In this document: positions 45,580-55,430 of the stretch, piece after piece
How the letters are laid out: the number at the start of each line of letters is the position of its first letter
Position numbering within the stretch: the first letter of the stretch is position 1
Source: Ancylomarina salipaludis
GTDB lineage: Bacteria; Bacteroidota; Bacteroidia; Bacteroidales; Marinifilaceae
Assembly: GCF_004122035.1 (NCBI RefSeq)
Contig: NZ_SAXA01000014.1
Coordinates: 1-64,000 of the forward strand
Reading direction: 5' to 3'
Length of the DNA stretch: 64,000 nt
The notes under the pieces: model-generated
Told to the model about the DNA's origin: nothing
What the model saw: only the letters and a program-made list of their open reading frames with translations
Databases searched by the model: none
Program-made: the position numbers and the translations under genes

Positions 45580-45745
45580 TAATTCTATTGTATTTATCCT
45601 CTGTTGGATATGGATTGTAAAATATTGTATTTTGCGTTTTTGCGCCGCAAATTTAACGCTTAATTAGTTACGACCTTGTTTTTTATTCTGATTTTCCAGA
45701 TAAAATTTAACTTAATATTCGAGCTAATGATTAGTTATATGTGAG

Positions 45746-47047
45746 TTACATTGAAGTATCTTCTGTATCGAATAGAGAGCCCAGGGTATCTTTAAACCAC
45801 CCTGATTTTTTATCTTTCTTTTCTTTCTCAGCTGCAGGTGAAACAAAGGAATCATTTGATTTCTTAAATGTCTTTTTGTCTTTAAAATCGTCAACGATTT
45901 CTTCATCCTCAATTACTTCAGTCTGATTTGCGCTTTTCATTTTAGGGCTTACAGTTCTTCTTTTTGAGTTGTTGGCTTCTGCTTCAAGCATTTCTGGGTT
46001 TTCAATAATCAATTCGAGTTGAGGAGCCTTATTTTGCTCATGCTGTCGAGGCTGAATATTTAGTTCAGGAATCGGATTATCCGAGAATCCTGTAGCTATG
46101 ATGGTTACGCTTAATTCATCCTGACAGGATTCGCTATAACCATTTCCCCATATAATATTCACATCATTACCAACAACCGCTTGTACATATTCGGTGATTT
46201 CAGTTACTTCCATCATGGTTGCTTCTTCTTTTCCCGAAATGATATTAAGCAGAATATTGCGGGCACCGTAAATATTGTTGCTGTTTAATAATGGTGAATT
46301 TAGCGCTTGTTTAATTGCTTTAATCGCTCTGTCTTCACCTGCTATACTGGCAGATCCCATAATGGCAACTCCAGAGTTTCGCATCACTGTTTCAACATCG
46401 GCAAAATCGACATTAACATAGCCATGTACCGTGATAATTTCAGCAATCGATTTGGCAGCTATAGACAAAACACTATCGGCCTGAGCAAAAGCTTCGGAGA
46501 GTTTTAAGTCTCCAAACATGCTTCTGAGCTTCTCATTGTTGATAATCAATAAGGCATCGACATGTTTTTCTAAATTTTCGATTCCTTCAAGTGCTTGTTG
46601 AACCCGGCGTTTCCCTTCAAATAAGAAAGGTATCGTTACAATACCTACAGTAAGGATATCTTTTTCTTTAGCCAGTTCTGCAATAACAGGCGCGGCGCCT
46701 GTTCCGGTACCACCTCCCATACCAGCCGTGATGAAAACCATTTTGGTTTTTTCACCCAATATTTTATTAACCTCTTCAATGCTTTCTATAGCTGATTGCC
46801 GGCCCTTTTCCGGTTTATTGCCTGCTCCTCTACCTTCGGTCAAACTTTTCCCCAATTGTATTTTAAAAGGGATAGGACTGTCAGCTAAAGCCTGTGAATC
46901 GGTATTGCAGATAACAAAACCAACATCTTTAATGCCTTCCTTATACATGTGATTGACAGCGTTACTTCCACCGCCTCCTACACCAATAACTTTGATCATT
47001 GATTCTTCTTTTTCTTCGAAATCAACAGGTAGTAAATCGTCAATCAT
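45746..47047 (-). CDS. ftsZ: FtsZ paralogue, proximal copy without the C-terminal conserved peptide
   Basis: The 433-aa protein is a full-length FtsZ: GGGTGTG (111-117), NTDSQAL near 48 and T7 loop NVDFADV (212-218) are intact, and its core aligns without gaps to the distal copy from about residue 19 to 320. The linker (about 325-412) is long and charged. No IPAF/IPAY-type peptide is present. The protein ends in a basic stretch (KEKKDKK, 408-414), then GWFKDTLGSLFD (416-427), with hydrophobic residues on one helical face, and an acidic tail. That end resembles the membrane-targeting helix of FtsA encoded just upstream (GLKQFFETLFDN). It is 113 bp downstream of ftsA. Confidence 0.95.
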   Translation of the reverse strand: MIDDLLPVDFEEKEESMIKVIGVGGGGSNAVNHMYKEGIKDVGFVICNTDSQALADSPIPFKIQLGKSLTEGRGAGNKPEKGRQSAIESIEEVNKILGEKTKMVFITAGMGGGTGTGAAPVIAELAKEKDILTVGIVTIPFLFEGKRRVQQALEGIENLEKHVDALLIINNEKLRSMFGDLKLSEAFAQADSVLSIAAKSIAEIITVHGYVNVDFADVETVMRNSGVAIMGSASIAGEDRAIKAIKQALNSPLLNSNNIYGARNILLNIISGKEEATMMEVTEITEYVQAVVGNDVNIIWGNGYSESCQDELSVTIIATGFSDNPIPELNIQPRQHEQNKAPQLELIIENPEMLEAEANNSKRRTVSPKMKSANQTEVIEDEEIVDDFKDKKTFKKSNDSFVSPAAEKEKKDKKSGWFKDTLGSLFDTEDTSM

Positions 47048-47160
47048 AACTTAGGGTTTATTGTGTTTTTTAATAAATACAAATGAATGAAATTAGAATT
47101 TGATAGTGATATCCAGGGGAATTCATAATCCACACTAATTTGTTTTTTCAGATTCTCATA

Positions 47161-48411
47161 TTAATTGTCGAAAAGGGTTTCAAAGAATTGCTTTAAGCCC
47201 CTTTTTCTTGTTTTAGTATTTGTTTGGGTTGCAACACCATCGCTGGGTTTATGTTGAATTTTATTTAAACCATTCAATAGCAAACCAATACTGGTTGCGT
47301 ACATTGGAAGGTTTATTGCTTCGTCAACCTTAATCATAGATGATGCATTGGGATAACCAATTCTAACATCCAGCCCCAGGGTTTCTTTTGTTAATATATC
47401 CAGATTTTTAAGCATTGCACCTCCGCCGGTAAGGACGATTCCTGCACCGAGCTTATCGCCATAAGGCGTCATGTCAATCTGGTATTTCACACGATCCAGA
47501 ATTTCTTCCATACGGCATTGAATAATTTGTGCGACAGTTTTAAATGCAATTTCCTTAGGATCCCAACCACCTGTTTGTGGAATATTGACCACTTTGTCGC
47601 TATCAGCTAATTGTTCAACAGCTTCACCAAATTGAACCTTTAGGGCTTCTGCCTGTTTTAGTAACAGATGGCAACCTTCTTTAATATCCTTAGTTACCAC
47701 ATCGCCACCAAATGGAATGACAGCCGTGTGACGCAGAACGCCATCGAAATAGAGTGTAATATCTGTCGTTCCGCCACCTATATCAACCAAAACAACTCCG
47801 GCTTCCTTTTCTTCCTGTGTTAATACAGCTAGGGATGATGCCAGAGGTTCCAGTACAAGTTCTTCAATTTCAACATCAACTGCTTTTACACAGTTCTCTA
47901 TATTTCGTGCTGAAGCCGTTCTTCCGATAATGATATTAAAATTCCCATCAAGTCTGCGCCCTGCCATTCCCAAAGGATTGGTAATGCCTTTATCCTTGTC
48001 AACCACATAATCTTGTGGAATGACATGAAGAATTTGTTCGCCAACCTGAATTGGGATTCTGAAGTTTTCTTTCAGAATGGTATCAATATCTTCCTGAGTA
48101 ATAATCTCAGATCCGTTTTGTATGTATTTAAATTGTCGGTTTTTTAAACTTCTGATATGTTGCCCGGCGATACCAACGTATGCCTTATCAATTTTAAGAT
48201 TGGTGTTCTTTTGTAATTTTTCAACCACTTCGCGAATTGCTTCAATGGTCAGATTAATATTTTGGATTACTCCTTTAACAACTCCTGTTGATTTGGTTTT
48301 TTCTAATCCCAGTATTTGAAGTTCTCCGTTGGATGTAACCTTCCCCGCAATGGCAACAATTTTGGTTGTTCCAATATCTATGGCCGCTATAATTTCATTT
48401 GTATTGATCAT
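47161..48411 (-). CDS. ftsA: cell division protein FtsA
   Basis: This actin-like protein tethers FtsZ to the membrane. The 416-aa protein has the phosphate-1 motif AIDIGTTKIVAIAG at the N-terminus, phosphate-2 VLVDIGGGTTDITLY near residue 205 and the adenosine motif GIVLTGGGAMLKN. The C-terminal targeting helix is preceded by a basic linker (RKRGLKQFFETLFDN). It begins one base after the ftsQ stop. Confidence 0.96.
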   Translation of the reverse strand: MINTNEIIAAIDIGTTKIVAIAGKVTSNGELQILGLEKTKSTGVVKGVIQNINLTIEAIREVVEKLQKNTNLKIDKAYVGIAGQHIRSLKNRQFKYIQNGSEIITQEDIDTILKENFRIPIQVGEQILHVIPQDYVVDKDKGITNPLGMAGRRLDGNFNIIIGRTASARNIENCVKAVDVEIEELVLEPLASSLAVLTQEEKEAGVVLVDIGGGTTDITLYFDGVLRHTAVIPFGGDVVTKDIKEGCHLLLKQAEALKVQFGEAVEQLADSDKVVNIPQTGGWDPKEIAFKTVAQIIQCRMEEILDRVKYQIDMTPYGDKLGAGIVLTGGGAMLKNLDILTKETLGLDVRIGYPNASSMIKVDEAINLPMYATSIGLLLNGLNKIQHKPSDGVATQTNTKTRKRGLKQFFETLFDN

Positions 48412-48412
48412 C

Positions 48413-49144
48413 CTATTGCCTTTTTGTACATACGACTTGATTCTCGTATTTCAAATTTATCTTTTTGTATTTGTTCCAACCTACGGTTGAAAACCCTTCT
48501 TTGTATAATGCCAAAAGTTTTGAAAATTTTCTTTCAAAATTGTCGATCTTACCGAGTTCAATTTTTTGACCACCAACTCTTGGAATTAAAATGTATTCAT
48601 CATTCGAATCTACATAGATTTGGTTAATTTGTGAAGACCAAAATTCATCTTTTGTGATAAAATTGACGAGTGGCATTAATTCGGCCTCAATCATTTTATC
48701 TTTGATGTGTCCTGAGACGACCAAAACCCTTGATGTATAGTTTGAAGACAGTGGCATTCTTTTACCTTCTTCGTCGATATAAAAGCCTTTTCCTTTTAAC
48801 AAACGTACAATTGGCTTGCGCTGTTCTATTTCAAGATGCAAGCAACCCGAAAGAGAGTTAAAAACTTCAGTATTCTTAACCGAAGGGATTTTATTGATCA
48901 ATGTTTCTAATTTCTCCTTATTGATGCTTGCTGCGCTTTTGCCAATGATATTGGGATGATTTTTAAGAATAAGGTTTTTGATTTCAGAATCGGAAATAAA
49001 ATGAGTGTTTAAACTATCAATAATATTGATATCAATACCTGTAATCAGCATAGCATCATTTTTTTTGTTCACAAAGGCAAACGTAAAAATGATATAGGCT
49101 AATAATGCCAAAGTGATTAATATGGGTTTGATTTTTTTTATCAT
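48413..49144 (-). CDS. ftsQ: cell division protein FtsQ
   Basis: The 243-aa bitopic protein links cytoplasmic and periplasmic division proteins. It has one N-terminal helix (about 8-26), then a POTRA-like region (about 34-105, with GIDINIIDSLNTHFISDSEI and KIPSVKNTEVFNSLSG) and the FtsQ beta domain. Its sequence is diverged, as usual in Bacteroidota; the name rests on the layout and its place between murC and ftsA. It overlaps murC by 4 bases. Confidence 0.9.
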   Translation of the reverse strand: MIKKIKPILITLALLAYIIFTFAFVNKKNDAMLITGIDINIIDSLNTHFISDSEIKNLILKNHPNIIGKSAASINKEKLETLINKIPSVKNTEVFNSLSGCLHLEIEQRKPIVRLLKGKGFYIDEEGKRMPLSSNYTSRVLVVSGHIKDKMIEAELMPLVNFITKDEFWSSQINQIYVDSNDEYILIPRVGGQKIELGKIDNFERKFSKLLALYKEGFSTVGWNKYKKINLKYENQVVCTKRQ

Positions 49145-50511
49145 TTTATTTTTTGAATCATAGCATGTTCCAGTGGTTCAATAAGCTTGTCAATATCGCC
49201 TGCTCCCAAAGTTAATAATACTTCTATTTTGCTTAGTTTAATTTGTTCAATTAATTCTTCTTTCGAGCAGATTCTGCCCTTCTTAGTCATCTTATCTAAA
49301 ATTAGATTTGAGTCGACACCTTCAATTGGTAATTCTCTTGCAGGGTAAATATCCAACAAAATAATTTCATCCAGCAGATCTAAACTTTCTGCAAACCCAT
49401 CGGCAAAATCACGCGTTCGGGTATACAGATGAGGCTGAAATATGCCTGTAATTTTTTTATCAGGATAAATGGCTTTTACCGATGAAATACTTTCCCAAAG
49501 TTCTTTGGGATGATGTGCATAGTCATCAATAAAGATTAAATCCTCAGTTTTAATTCGGTAGTCGAATCTTCGACGAACACCCTTAAAATTATTCAGAGCT
49601 AGTCGGAGTTCATCCTGACTGACTCCGCATATTAGGGCAACGGCACTTGCGGCAACGGCATTTTCAACATTTATCCGACCAGGATATGCAAGTTTTAATC
49701 CTTCGATACAACCCTTTGGGTGTACCAGATCGAATTGATATAAACCCTGAACCAGCTTCAGATTTTTGGCGTAAAAATCGGCTTCTTCCGTCAGAGAATA
49801 TGAGTAAAGATTGATATCAGGCGGATTTAGAGGCAGGCCTTTTTTGTATACCAAATGACCTCCTTTTTTTATTTGTCTGGCATAATCGTGAAATGTTTTT
49901 TCCAATTCCTCTTTCTTGCCATAGATATCCAAATGGTCAGCATCCATTGATGTGACAACGGCTATCTGAGGATGAAGTTGAAGAAAAGATCGGTCGAATT
50001 CATCGGCTTCTAAAACCACCCACTGACTTGTTTTTGACAGAAGCAGATTGGTGTTGTAGTTTCTTGAGATGCCACCTAAAAAGGCGTTACAATCCAGAGC
50101 CGAACTTTTAAATATGTGAGCTGTTAAAGTTGATACAGTCGTTTTGCCATGCGTTCCGGCAATACCAACTCCATTTAAAGGATCAGACAAAAAACCCAGC
50201 ACCTGAGCTCTTTTCATCAGAAGAAAATTCTCATTTTTGAAAAAAGTTAACTGTTCGTGATTGGACGGAATAGCAGGTGTGTAGACAACCAGTGTCTCTT
50301 TTTTGTTGAGATATATTTCAGGAATGTGTTGAATGCCATCGCTAAAAACAATACCGATGCCTTCTTTCTCTAATTCACCAGTAAGTAAGGTTTGGGTTTT
50401 GTCATAACCGTATACATTTTTCCCAATAGCTTTGAAATAGCGCGCAATAGCACTCATACCAATGCCTCCAATCCCAACAAAATAGATGTTTTTATAATTC
50501 TCTATATTCAT
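49141..50511 (-). CDS. murC: UDP-N-acetylmuramate--L-alanine ligase
   Basis: MurC adds the first stem residue, L-Ala, to UDP-MurNAc with ATP. The 456-aa protein has the N-terminal nucleotide motif FVGIGGIGMSAIA, the P loop GIAGTHGKTTVSTL, the Mur ligase motif EADEFDRSF and DDYAHHPKE. Length is typical. It lies 46 bp after murG and overlaps ftsQ by 4 bases. Confidence 0.96.
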   Translation of the reverse strand: MNIENYKNIYFVGIGGIGMSAIARYFKAIGKNVYGYDKTQTLLTGELEKEGIGIVFSDGIQHIPEIYLNKKETLVVYTPAIPSNHEQLTFFKNENFLLMKRAQVLGFLSDPLNGVGIAGTHGKTTVSTLTAHIFKSSALDCNAFLGGISRNYNTNLLLSKTSQWVVLEADEFDRSFLQLHPQIAVVTSMDADHLDIYGKKEELEKTFHDYARQIKKGGHLVYKKGLPLNPPDINLYSYSLTEEADFYAKNLKLVQGLYQFDLVHPKGCIEGLKLAYPGRINVENAVAASAVALICGVSQDELRLALNNFKGVRRRFDYRIKTEDLIFIDDYAHHPKELWESISSVKAIYPDKKITGIFQPHLYTRTRDFADGFAESLDLLDEIILLDIYPARELPIEGVDSNLILDKMTKKGRICSKEELIEQIKLSKIEVLLTLGAGDIDKLIEPLEHAMIQKIK

Positions 50512-50556
50512 TATTACTACCTGTATGTGAATTAAATTAACTTTTTAAACCTAAAG

Positions 50557-51660
50557 TTATTGCTTAATCATTTTTAAAATCTCTTCTGCTATTTCGTCTG
50601 CGGCATTTGGTTTTGCGAGCAAAGCAATATTCTCGCGAAGCTTTACTAGTTTCGATTCATCGTGTAATAGCAATAAGGATTCGTCTACCAATCGTTTTTT
50701 TGATTCAATATCCGGAATCATTAGGGCTGCATCCTGATCAACCAGAGCCATGGCATTTTTTGTTTGATGATCTTCCGAAACATTCGGCGATGGCACCAGA
50801 ATACATGCCTTTTTAACCAAACAAAGTTCTGAAATTGTTCCCGCACCCGCTCTTGAGATAACAAGGTCGGCACAGGCATAAGCTAAATCCATTCGGGATA
50901 CAAAATCAAAAATCTGAATGTTGTCCACATTAGCTTTTGCAAGTTTTTCTTTCATCTCCTGATGATAGAATTTACCACATTGCCAAATGACTTGAACAGG
51001 CTCATTTCTGAAAGCCTCAATATTTTCGATAATACTGTGATTAATGGTTCTTGCTCCTAAGCTGCCTCCAATAACCAGAAGTGTTTTTTTGTTTGGATCG
51101 AGATTGAAAAATTGCTGAGCTTCCGATTTTAAATTGTCTAGTTTAGCAAGGTCTTTTCTCACCGGATTTCCTGTGAACAATATCTTATCGGCAGGGAAAA
51201 AGCGCTCCATGCCGCTATAGGCCACACATATTTTATTGGCTTTTTTAGCGAGCAATTTATTTGTGATGCCTGCATATGAATTTTGTTCCTGTATCAATGA
51301 CGGGATACCCATTTTGTTTGCAGCATGCAATAGTGGTCCACTGGCATAGCCACCCACGCCAACAACTGCATTCGGCTTAAACTCTTTTATAATTTTTTTT
51401 GCCTTGCGAAGACTTTTGAATAACCGTGAGAAAAATTTCAGGTTCTCTTTGTTGAAATTTCGTTGTAAACCTCTAATGGGAAGACCGACAATTTTATAAC
51501 CAGCTGCCGGAACTTTTTCCATTTCCATTTTACCTTCGGCACCTACGAAAAGAATCTCGATATCGTCTTGTTTAGCTTTTAAGGCATTGGCAATAGAAAT
51601 TGCAGGATAGATATGTCCTCCTGTTCCTCCTCCGCTAACTATTATTTTAATTTTCTGCAT
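50557..51660 (-). CDS. murG: UDP-GlcNAc : lipid I N-acetylglucosaminyltransferase
   Basis: MurG makes lipid II at the inner face of the membrane. The 367-aa GT28 protein has the first G loop GGGTGGHIYPA, GVGGYASGPLL, the GGSLGARTIN loop and the donor-site segment SRAGAGTISELCL. It overlaps ftsW by 14 bases, so the two are translationally coupled. Confidence 0.96.
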   Translation of the reverse strand: MQKIKIIVSGGGTGGHIYPAISIANALKAKQDDIEILFVGAEGKMEMEKVPAAGYKIVGLPIRGLQRNFNKENLKFFSRLFKSLRKAKKIIKEFKPNAVVGVGGYASGPLLHAANKMGIPSLIQEQNSYAGITNKLLAKKANKICVAYSGMERFFPADKILFTGNPVRKDLAKLDNLKSEAQQFFNLDPNKKTLLVIGGSLGARTINHSIIENIEAFRNEPVQVIWQCGKFYHQEMKEKLAKANVDNIQIFDFVSRMDLAYACADLVISRAGAGTISELCLVKKACILVPSPNVSEDHQTKNAMALVDQDAALMIPDIESKKRLVDESLLLLHDESKLVKLRENIALLAKPNAADEIAEEILKMIKQ

Positions 51661-52819
51661 GCTTTAATACGTCTTGTTCTTTAACTGATCGGCTAACACT
51701 TAAAATCATCCCCAGGGCAGCACTTGTAAATATTAGTGAGGTTCCCCCCATACTAACCAGTGGCAGGGGTTGCCCTGTTACGGGTATTAAATTTATCGAA
51801 ACGGCCATATTGGTTAATGCTTGCGCTACAATGCTTAAACTGAGACCAATGACGAGAAAGGCCGGAAAAGTCCGGTCGCATTTCCGAACTATGGAGCCTG
51901 CCCGATATATTAGAAACAGGTATAAGGCCAGAATCCCAAAGCCACCAACCCAGCCCCATTCTTCAAGAATGATGGCGTAGATAAAATCGGAATAAGGGTG
52001 AGGTAAGAAGTTTCGCTGATCACTATTACCGGGTCCTTTCCCCAATATACCACCGGATACAATCGCTATTTTTGCTTGATCGACCTGATAGTTTTGTCCA
52101 TTATCCTCTTTTTGTTCACCAGGACTGGCAAAATTGAGAATCCTGTTTCTGACGGTATGAATACGTCCAAAGCTATCGGGTAGGAATGGGGCAATAATTA
52201 GTAATACAATGATTAGACCCAAGCCCACTCCCATAGTGCCAAGCAGGTATTTGGCTGAAATTCGTCCGATAAACATGAGCATCAAACAAATGCCGCCTAA
52301 AAGGGCCGAGGTGGAAAAGTCATCGAGAAAGATAATGCCACAGACTACACCAATAGAAGCAATAATTTTCCAAAAGGCTTCTTTTTGACACTCTTTATCT
52401 GTTTGAAACTTAGAGAGTATTCTTGAAACAAATAGAATTAAGGCAAGCTTGGCGAGTTCTGAAGGTTGAAAGTTAAAACCAATAACCGGGATGGTAATCC
52501 ATCTTGAAGCCTGATTTAAGTTTACCCCCACTATTTTTGCCAGTAATAACATGCCTACAGCCACCACCAAGCCCATATTGGCCCAGCTGGAATAATGTTT
52601 ATAAGGAATTTTGTGGGTGACCCAAATAATAAAGTAACACCCAAGCAGTAAAACCAATTGTTTGATGAAAAAATAGGACGTATTTCCCCCTTTAACCTTA
52701 TACGCCAGGGTACCGGTTGAACTGTAGACTACTAAAAGCGAGATGATCGAAAGGAGAAATATGATGATCCATATGACCTTATCGCCTTGTAATTTAAAAT
52801 TGTTGATAAATCGTCCCAT
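51647..52819 (-). CDS. ftsW: septal peptidoglycan polymerase FtsW (SEDS family)
   Basis: The 390-aa protein has nine to ten membrane helices. SEDS-family markers are visible: GFNFQPSELAKLALILF, the long periplasmic loop with KIAIVSGGILGKGPGNSDQRNF (seen in parts) and TGQPLPLVSMGGTSL near the C-terminus. It should polymerise glycan strands together with the class B penicillin-binding protein encoded in the same cluster. Confidence 0.95.
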   Translation of the reverse strand: MGRFINNFKLQGDKVIWIIIFLLSIISLLVVYSSTGTLAYKVKGGNTSYFFIKQLVLLLGCYFIIWVTHKIPYKHYSSWANMGLVVAVGMLLLAKIVGVNLNQASRWITIPVIGFNFQPSELAKLALILFVSRILSKFQTDKECQKEAFWKIIASIGVVCGIIFLDDFSTSALLGGICLMLMFIGRISAKYLLGTMGVGLGLIIVLLIIAPFLPDSFGRIHTVRNRILNFASPGEQKEDNGQNYQVDQAKIAIVSGGILGKGPGNSDQRNFLPHPYSDFIYAIILEEWGWVGGFGILALYLFLIYRAGSIVRKCDRTFPAFLVIGLSLSIVAQALTNMAVSINLIPVTGQPLPLVSMGGTSLIFTSAALGMILSVSRSVKEQDVLKHAEN

Positions 52820-52830
52820 CTAATTTAAAA

Positions 52831-54174
52831 CTATAATTTTAGCACTTCTTCCTTAAATTGTTGGCCCCTGTCTTCGTAACTCTTAAACAGATCGAAGCTG
52901 GCACAGGCTGGCGATAATAAAACGGTTGCTTCGCCATTCGCTATTTCAAAGGCTGTTTTAACAGCATCCTGCATCGAATTTGTATCTACAATTGTTTCGA
53001 TAACGCCATCAAAGGCCTGGTGAATCTTGGAATTATCGATTCCTAAACACACGATTGCCTTAACCTTTTCTTTCACTAAATCCATTAGCTCGTTATAGTC
53101 GTTGCCTTTATCAACCCCTCCAACAATCCAAACGGTTTCGTCATCCATACTTTCAAGGGCATACCAGGTTGAATTGATGTTGGTCGCTTTTGAATCGTTT
53201 ATAAAATCGACCCCATTAACATTTGAAAGCTTTTCGAGGCGGTGTTCCACGCCTTTAAAATCACTTAAGCTTTCTCTGATCACCTCGTTGCGAATGCCCA
53301 GTATGCTGCCTGCTATTCCTGCAGCCATCGAGTTGTAAGTATTGTGTTTCCCTTTTAGAGAAAGTTCATTTTGTTTCATATTAAGATTGATGTTTTCATT
53401 CTTAATAATTAATTCATCGTTCTTGAGGCTAGCCCCCTTTGGTAAACATTCATAAATACTAAACGGATGTTTTTGTACCTGAACTGAAATTTGTTCCAAT
53501 TCTTTGGTGATGATTTCGTCATCCTGACAGAAAATGAAGGCGTCATTTTCTGTTTGATTTTGAATAATTCGGAATTTTGAATCGATATAATTTTTCATTT
53601 TATAATCGTAACGATCCAAATGGTCTGGTGTAATATTCATCAAAATAGCAATATCAGCTTTGAACTGTTTCATACCATCCAGTTGGAAACTGCTCAATTC
53701 AACAACAAAGTGACTAAAATCGTTTTCTGCAACCTGACGAGCCAGGCTGTGGCCAACATTACCTGCTAAACCAACATGAATTCCTGCTTTTTTCAGCATG
53801 TGATAGAGAAGTAGTGTTGTTGTCGTTTTACCGTTACTACCTGTTATGCAAATCATTTTTGCATTAGAATAGCGTCCTGCAAATTCAATTTCTGAAATGA
53901 CAGGAATATTCAAGTCATTCAGTTTTTTAATTAGTGGAGCGGTGTCAGGAATCCCCGGACTTTTAATGACTTCACTCGCATTTAAAATAAGCTCTTCACT
54001 ATGTTTTCCTTCTTCGAAAGGAATATTGTATTCCTTAAGGATTTTGCAATAGTTTGATGTAATTTGCCCTTTGTCCGAAACAAAAACGGGGAATCCCTTG
54101 CTTTGAGCTAGAATTGCAGCTCCAACACCACTTTCTCCGGCGCCTAAAACAACGATGTTTTTCTGACTATCCAT
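52831..54174 (-). CDS. murD: UDP-N-acetylmuramoyl-L-alanine--D-glutamate ligase
   Basis: MurD adds D-Glu to the stem peptide. The 447-aa protein has the N-terminal GAGESGVGAAILA fold, the P loop ITGSNGKTTTTLLLY, VELSSFQLDG and INDSKATNINSTWYAL. It directly abuts mraY (no gap) and is followed 11 bp later by ftsW. Confidence 0.96.
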   Translation of the reverse strand: MDSQKNIVVLGAGESGVGAAILAQSKGFPVFVSDKGQITSNYCKILKEYNIPFEEGKHSEELILNASEVIKSPGIPDTAPLIKKLNDLNIPVISEIEFAGRYSNAKMICITGSNGKTTTTLLLYHMLKKAGIHVGLAGNVGHSLARQVAENDFSHFVVELSSFQLDGMKQFKADIAILMNITPDHLDRYDYKMKNYIDSKFRIIQNQTENDAFIFCQDDEIITKELEQISVQVQKHPFSIYECLPKGASLKNDELIIKNENINLNMKQNELSLKGKHNTYNSMAAGIAGSILGIRNEVIRESLSDFKGVEHRLEKLSNVNGVDFINDSKATNINSTWYALESMDDETVWIVGGVDKGNDYNELMDLVKEKVKAIVCLGIDNSKIHQAFDGVIETIVDTNSMQDAVKTAFEIANGEATVLLSPACASFDLFKSYEDRGQQFKEEVLKL

Positions 54175-55428
54175 TTATCTGATTTTAAGGGTCACAATAG
54201 TGATAACTGCAAGGAAAATACCAATGATCCAAAAACGTGTTACAATTTTAGCTTCAGGATATCCCTTTAACTGATAATGGTGGTGCAGAGGAGCCATTCT
54301 GAAAATGCGTCGCCCTTCACCGAATTTCTTTTTGGTGTATTTAAACCACGAAACTTGCATCATAACAGAAACATTTTCCACCAGAAAAATCCCGCATAGA
54401 ATTGGAATAAGGAGCTCTTTGTGAATAATGATTGCCAAAACTGCAATAATACCTCCCAATGATAAACTTCCGGTATCGCCCATAAATACCTGAGCAGGAT
54501 AAGAGTTGTACCAAAGGAAACCAATGGTTGCTCCAATAAAGGCTGAAATATAAACTACAAGTTCTCCTGAAAGAGGAATGTACATAATGTTGAGGTAGCT
54601 GGCATATACCAAGTGACCGGATACGTATGCTAAAATACCAAGCGTTGCCCCAACAATTGCTGAGGTTCCGGTTGCCAGGCCATCTAATCCATCAGTCATA
54701 TTCGCACCATTGGATACAGCCGTTACAATAAAAATGGTAACAATTATGAAAAGAATCCATGCAAAAAGTGATGAATATTCTCCCGTAAAACGGACAAGGC
54801 TTTCGTAATCAAATTCATTGTTTTTAAAGAAGGGAATGGTCGTTTTAGTCGACTTGATATCCTTGGTCATAGCTGTTGCATTGGTATGATCGTTGGTGAA
54901 ACCTTCGTCAACGACTTCGGTTTTTGTGCCAATATCATAAATACTAGCTCTTTCACGAATCACAACATCATCGTTGATGTATAAGGTTAAGCCAACGATT
55001 AAACCCAAACCAATTTGGCCTGCAATTTTAAATCGCCCTTTTAAGCCCTCCTTGTCTTTCTTAAAAACTTTAATGTAGTCGTCTATAAAACCAATTAGCC
55101 CCAACCAAACGGTTGTGATAATCATTAAGATGATATAAATGTTTTCAAGTTTAGCGAATAACAAAACGGGCACTAAAATTGAGATCAATATAATAAGTCC
55201 CCCCATGGTAGGCGTGCCTTTTTTCTCAATTTGGCCAGCTAAACCCAGATCTCTTACAATTTCACCAATTTGTTGTTTTTGCAGGTAATAAATGATTTTT
55301 TTACCAAAAACAGTTGCAATAAATAGTGACGTCATGATACTTAATGCGGCACGGAATGAAATATAATCAAACATTCCTGCTCCTGGGAAATCGAGTTCGT
55401 TTAGGTATTTGAAAAGATAGTATAACAT
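54175..55428 (-). CDS. mraY: phospho-N-acetylmuramoyl-pentapeptide transferase
   Basis: MraY makes lipid I by moving phospho-MurNAc-pentapeptide onto undecaprenyl phosphate. The 417-aa membrane protein has [10 protein letters not shown], the metal/substrate motif FIDDYIK (D116, D117), the [11 protein letters not shown] signature (240-250) and [11 protein letters not shown]. It is about 55 residues longer than E. coli MraY because of an insertion (about 152-220) between two helices. It is 2 bp from murE and abuts murD. Confidence 0.95.
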   Translation of the reverse strand: MLYYLFKYLNELDFPGAGMFDYISFRAALSIMTSLFIATVFGKKIIYYLQKQQIGEIVRDLGLAGQIEKKGTPTMGGLIILISILVPVLLFAKLENIYIILMIITTVWLGLIGFIDDYIKVFKKDKEGLKGRFKIAGQIGLGLIVGLTLYINDDVVIRERASIYDIGTKTEVVDEGFTNDHTNATAMTKDIKSTKTTIPFFKNNEFDYESLVRFTGEYSSLFAWILFIIVTIFIVTAVSNGANMTDGLDGLATGTSAIVGATLGILAYVSGHLVYASYLNIMYIPLSGELVVYISAFIGATIGFLWYNSYPAQVFMGDTGSLSLGGIIAVLAIIIHKELLIPILCGIFLVENVSVMMQVSWFKYTKKKFGEGRRIFRMAPLHHHYQLKGYPEAKIVTRFWIIGIFLAVITIVTLKIR

Positions 55429-55430
55429 GC

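Noticed and set aside
44305-47047. The ftsZ pair as an assembly artefact or a frameshifted single gene
   Set aside because: The two reading frames are full length, clearly different in DNA and protein sequence throughout, and have unrelated tails. A mis-assembled repeat would be near-identical.
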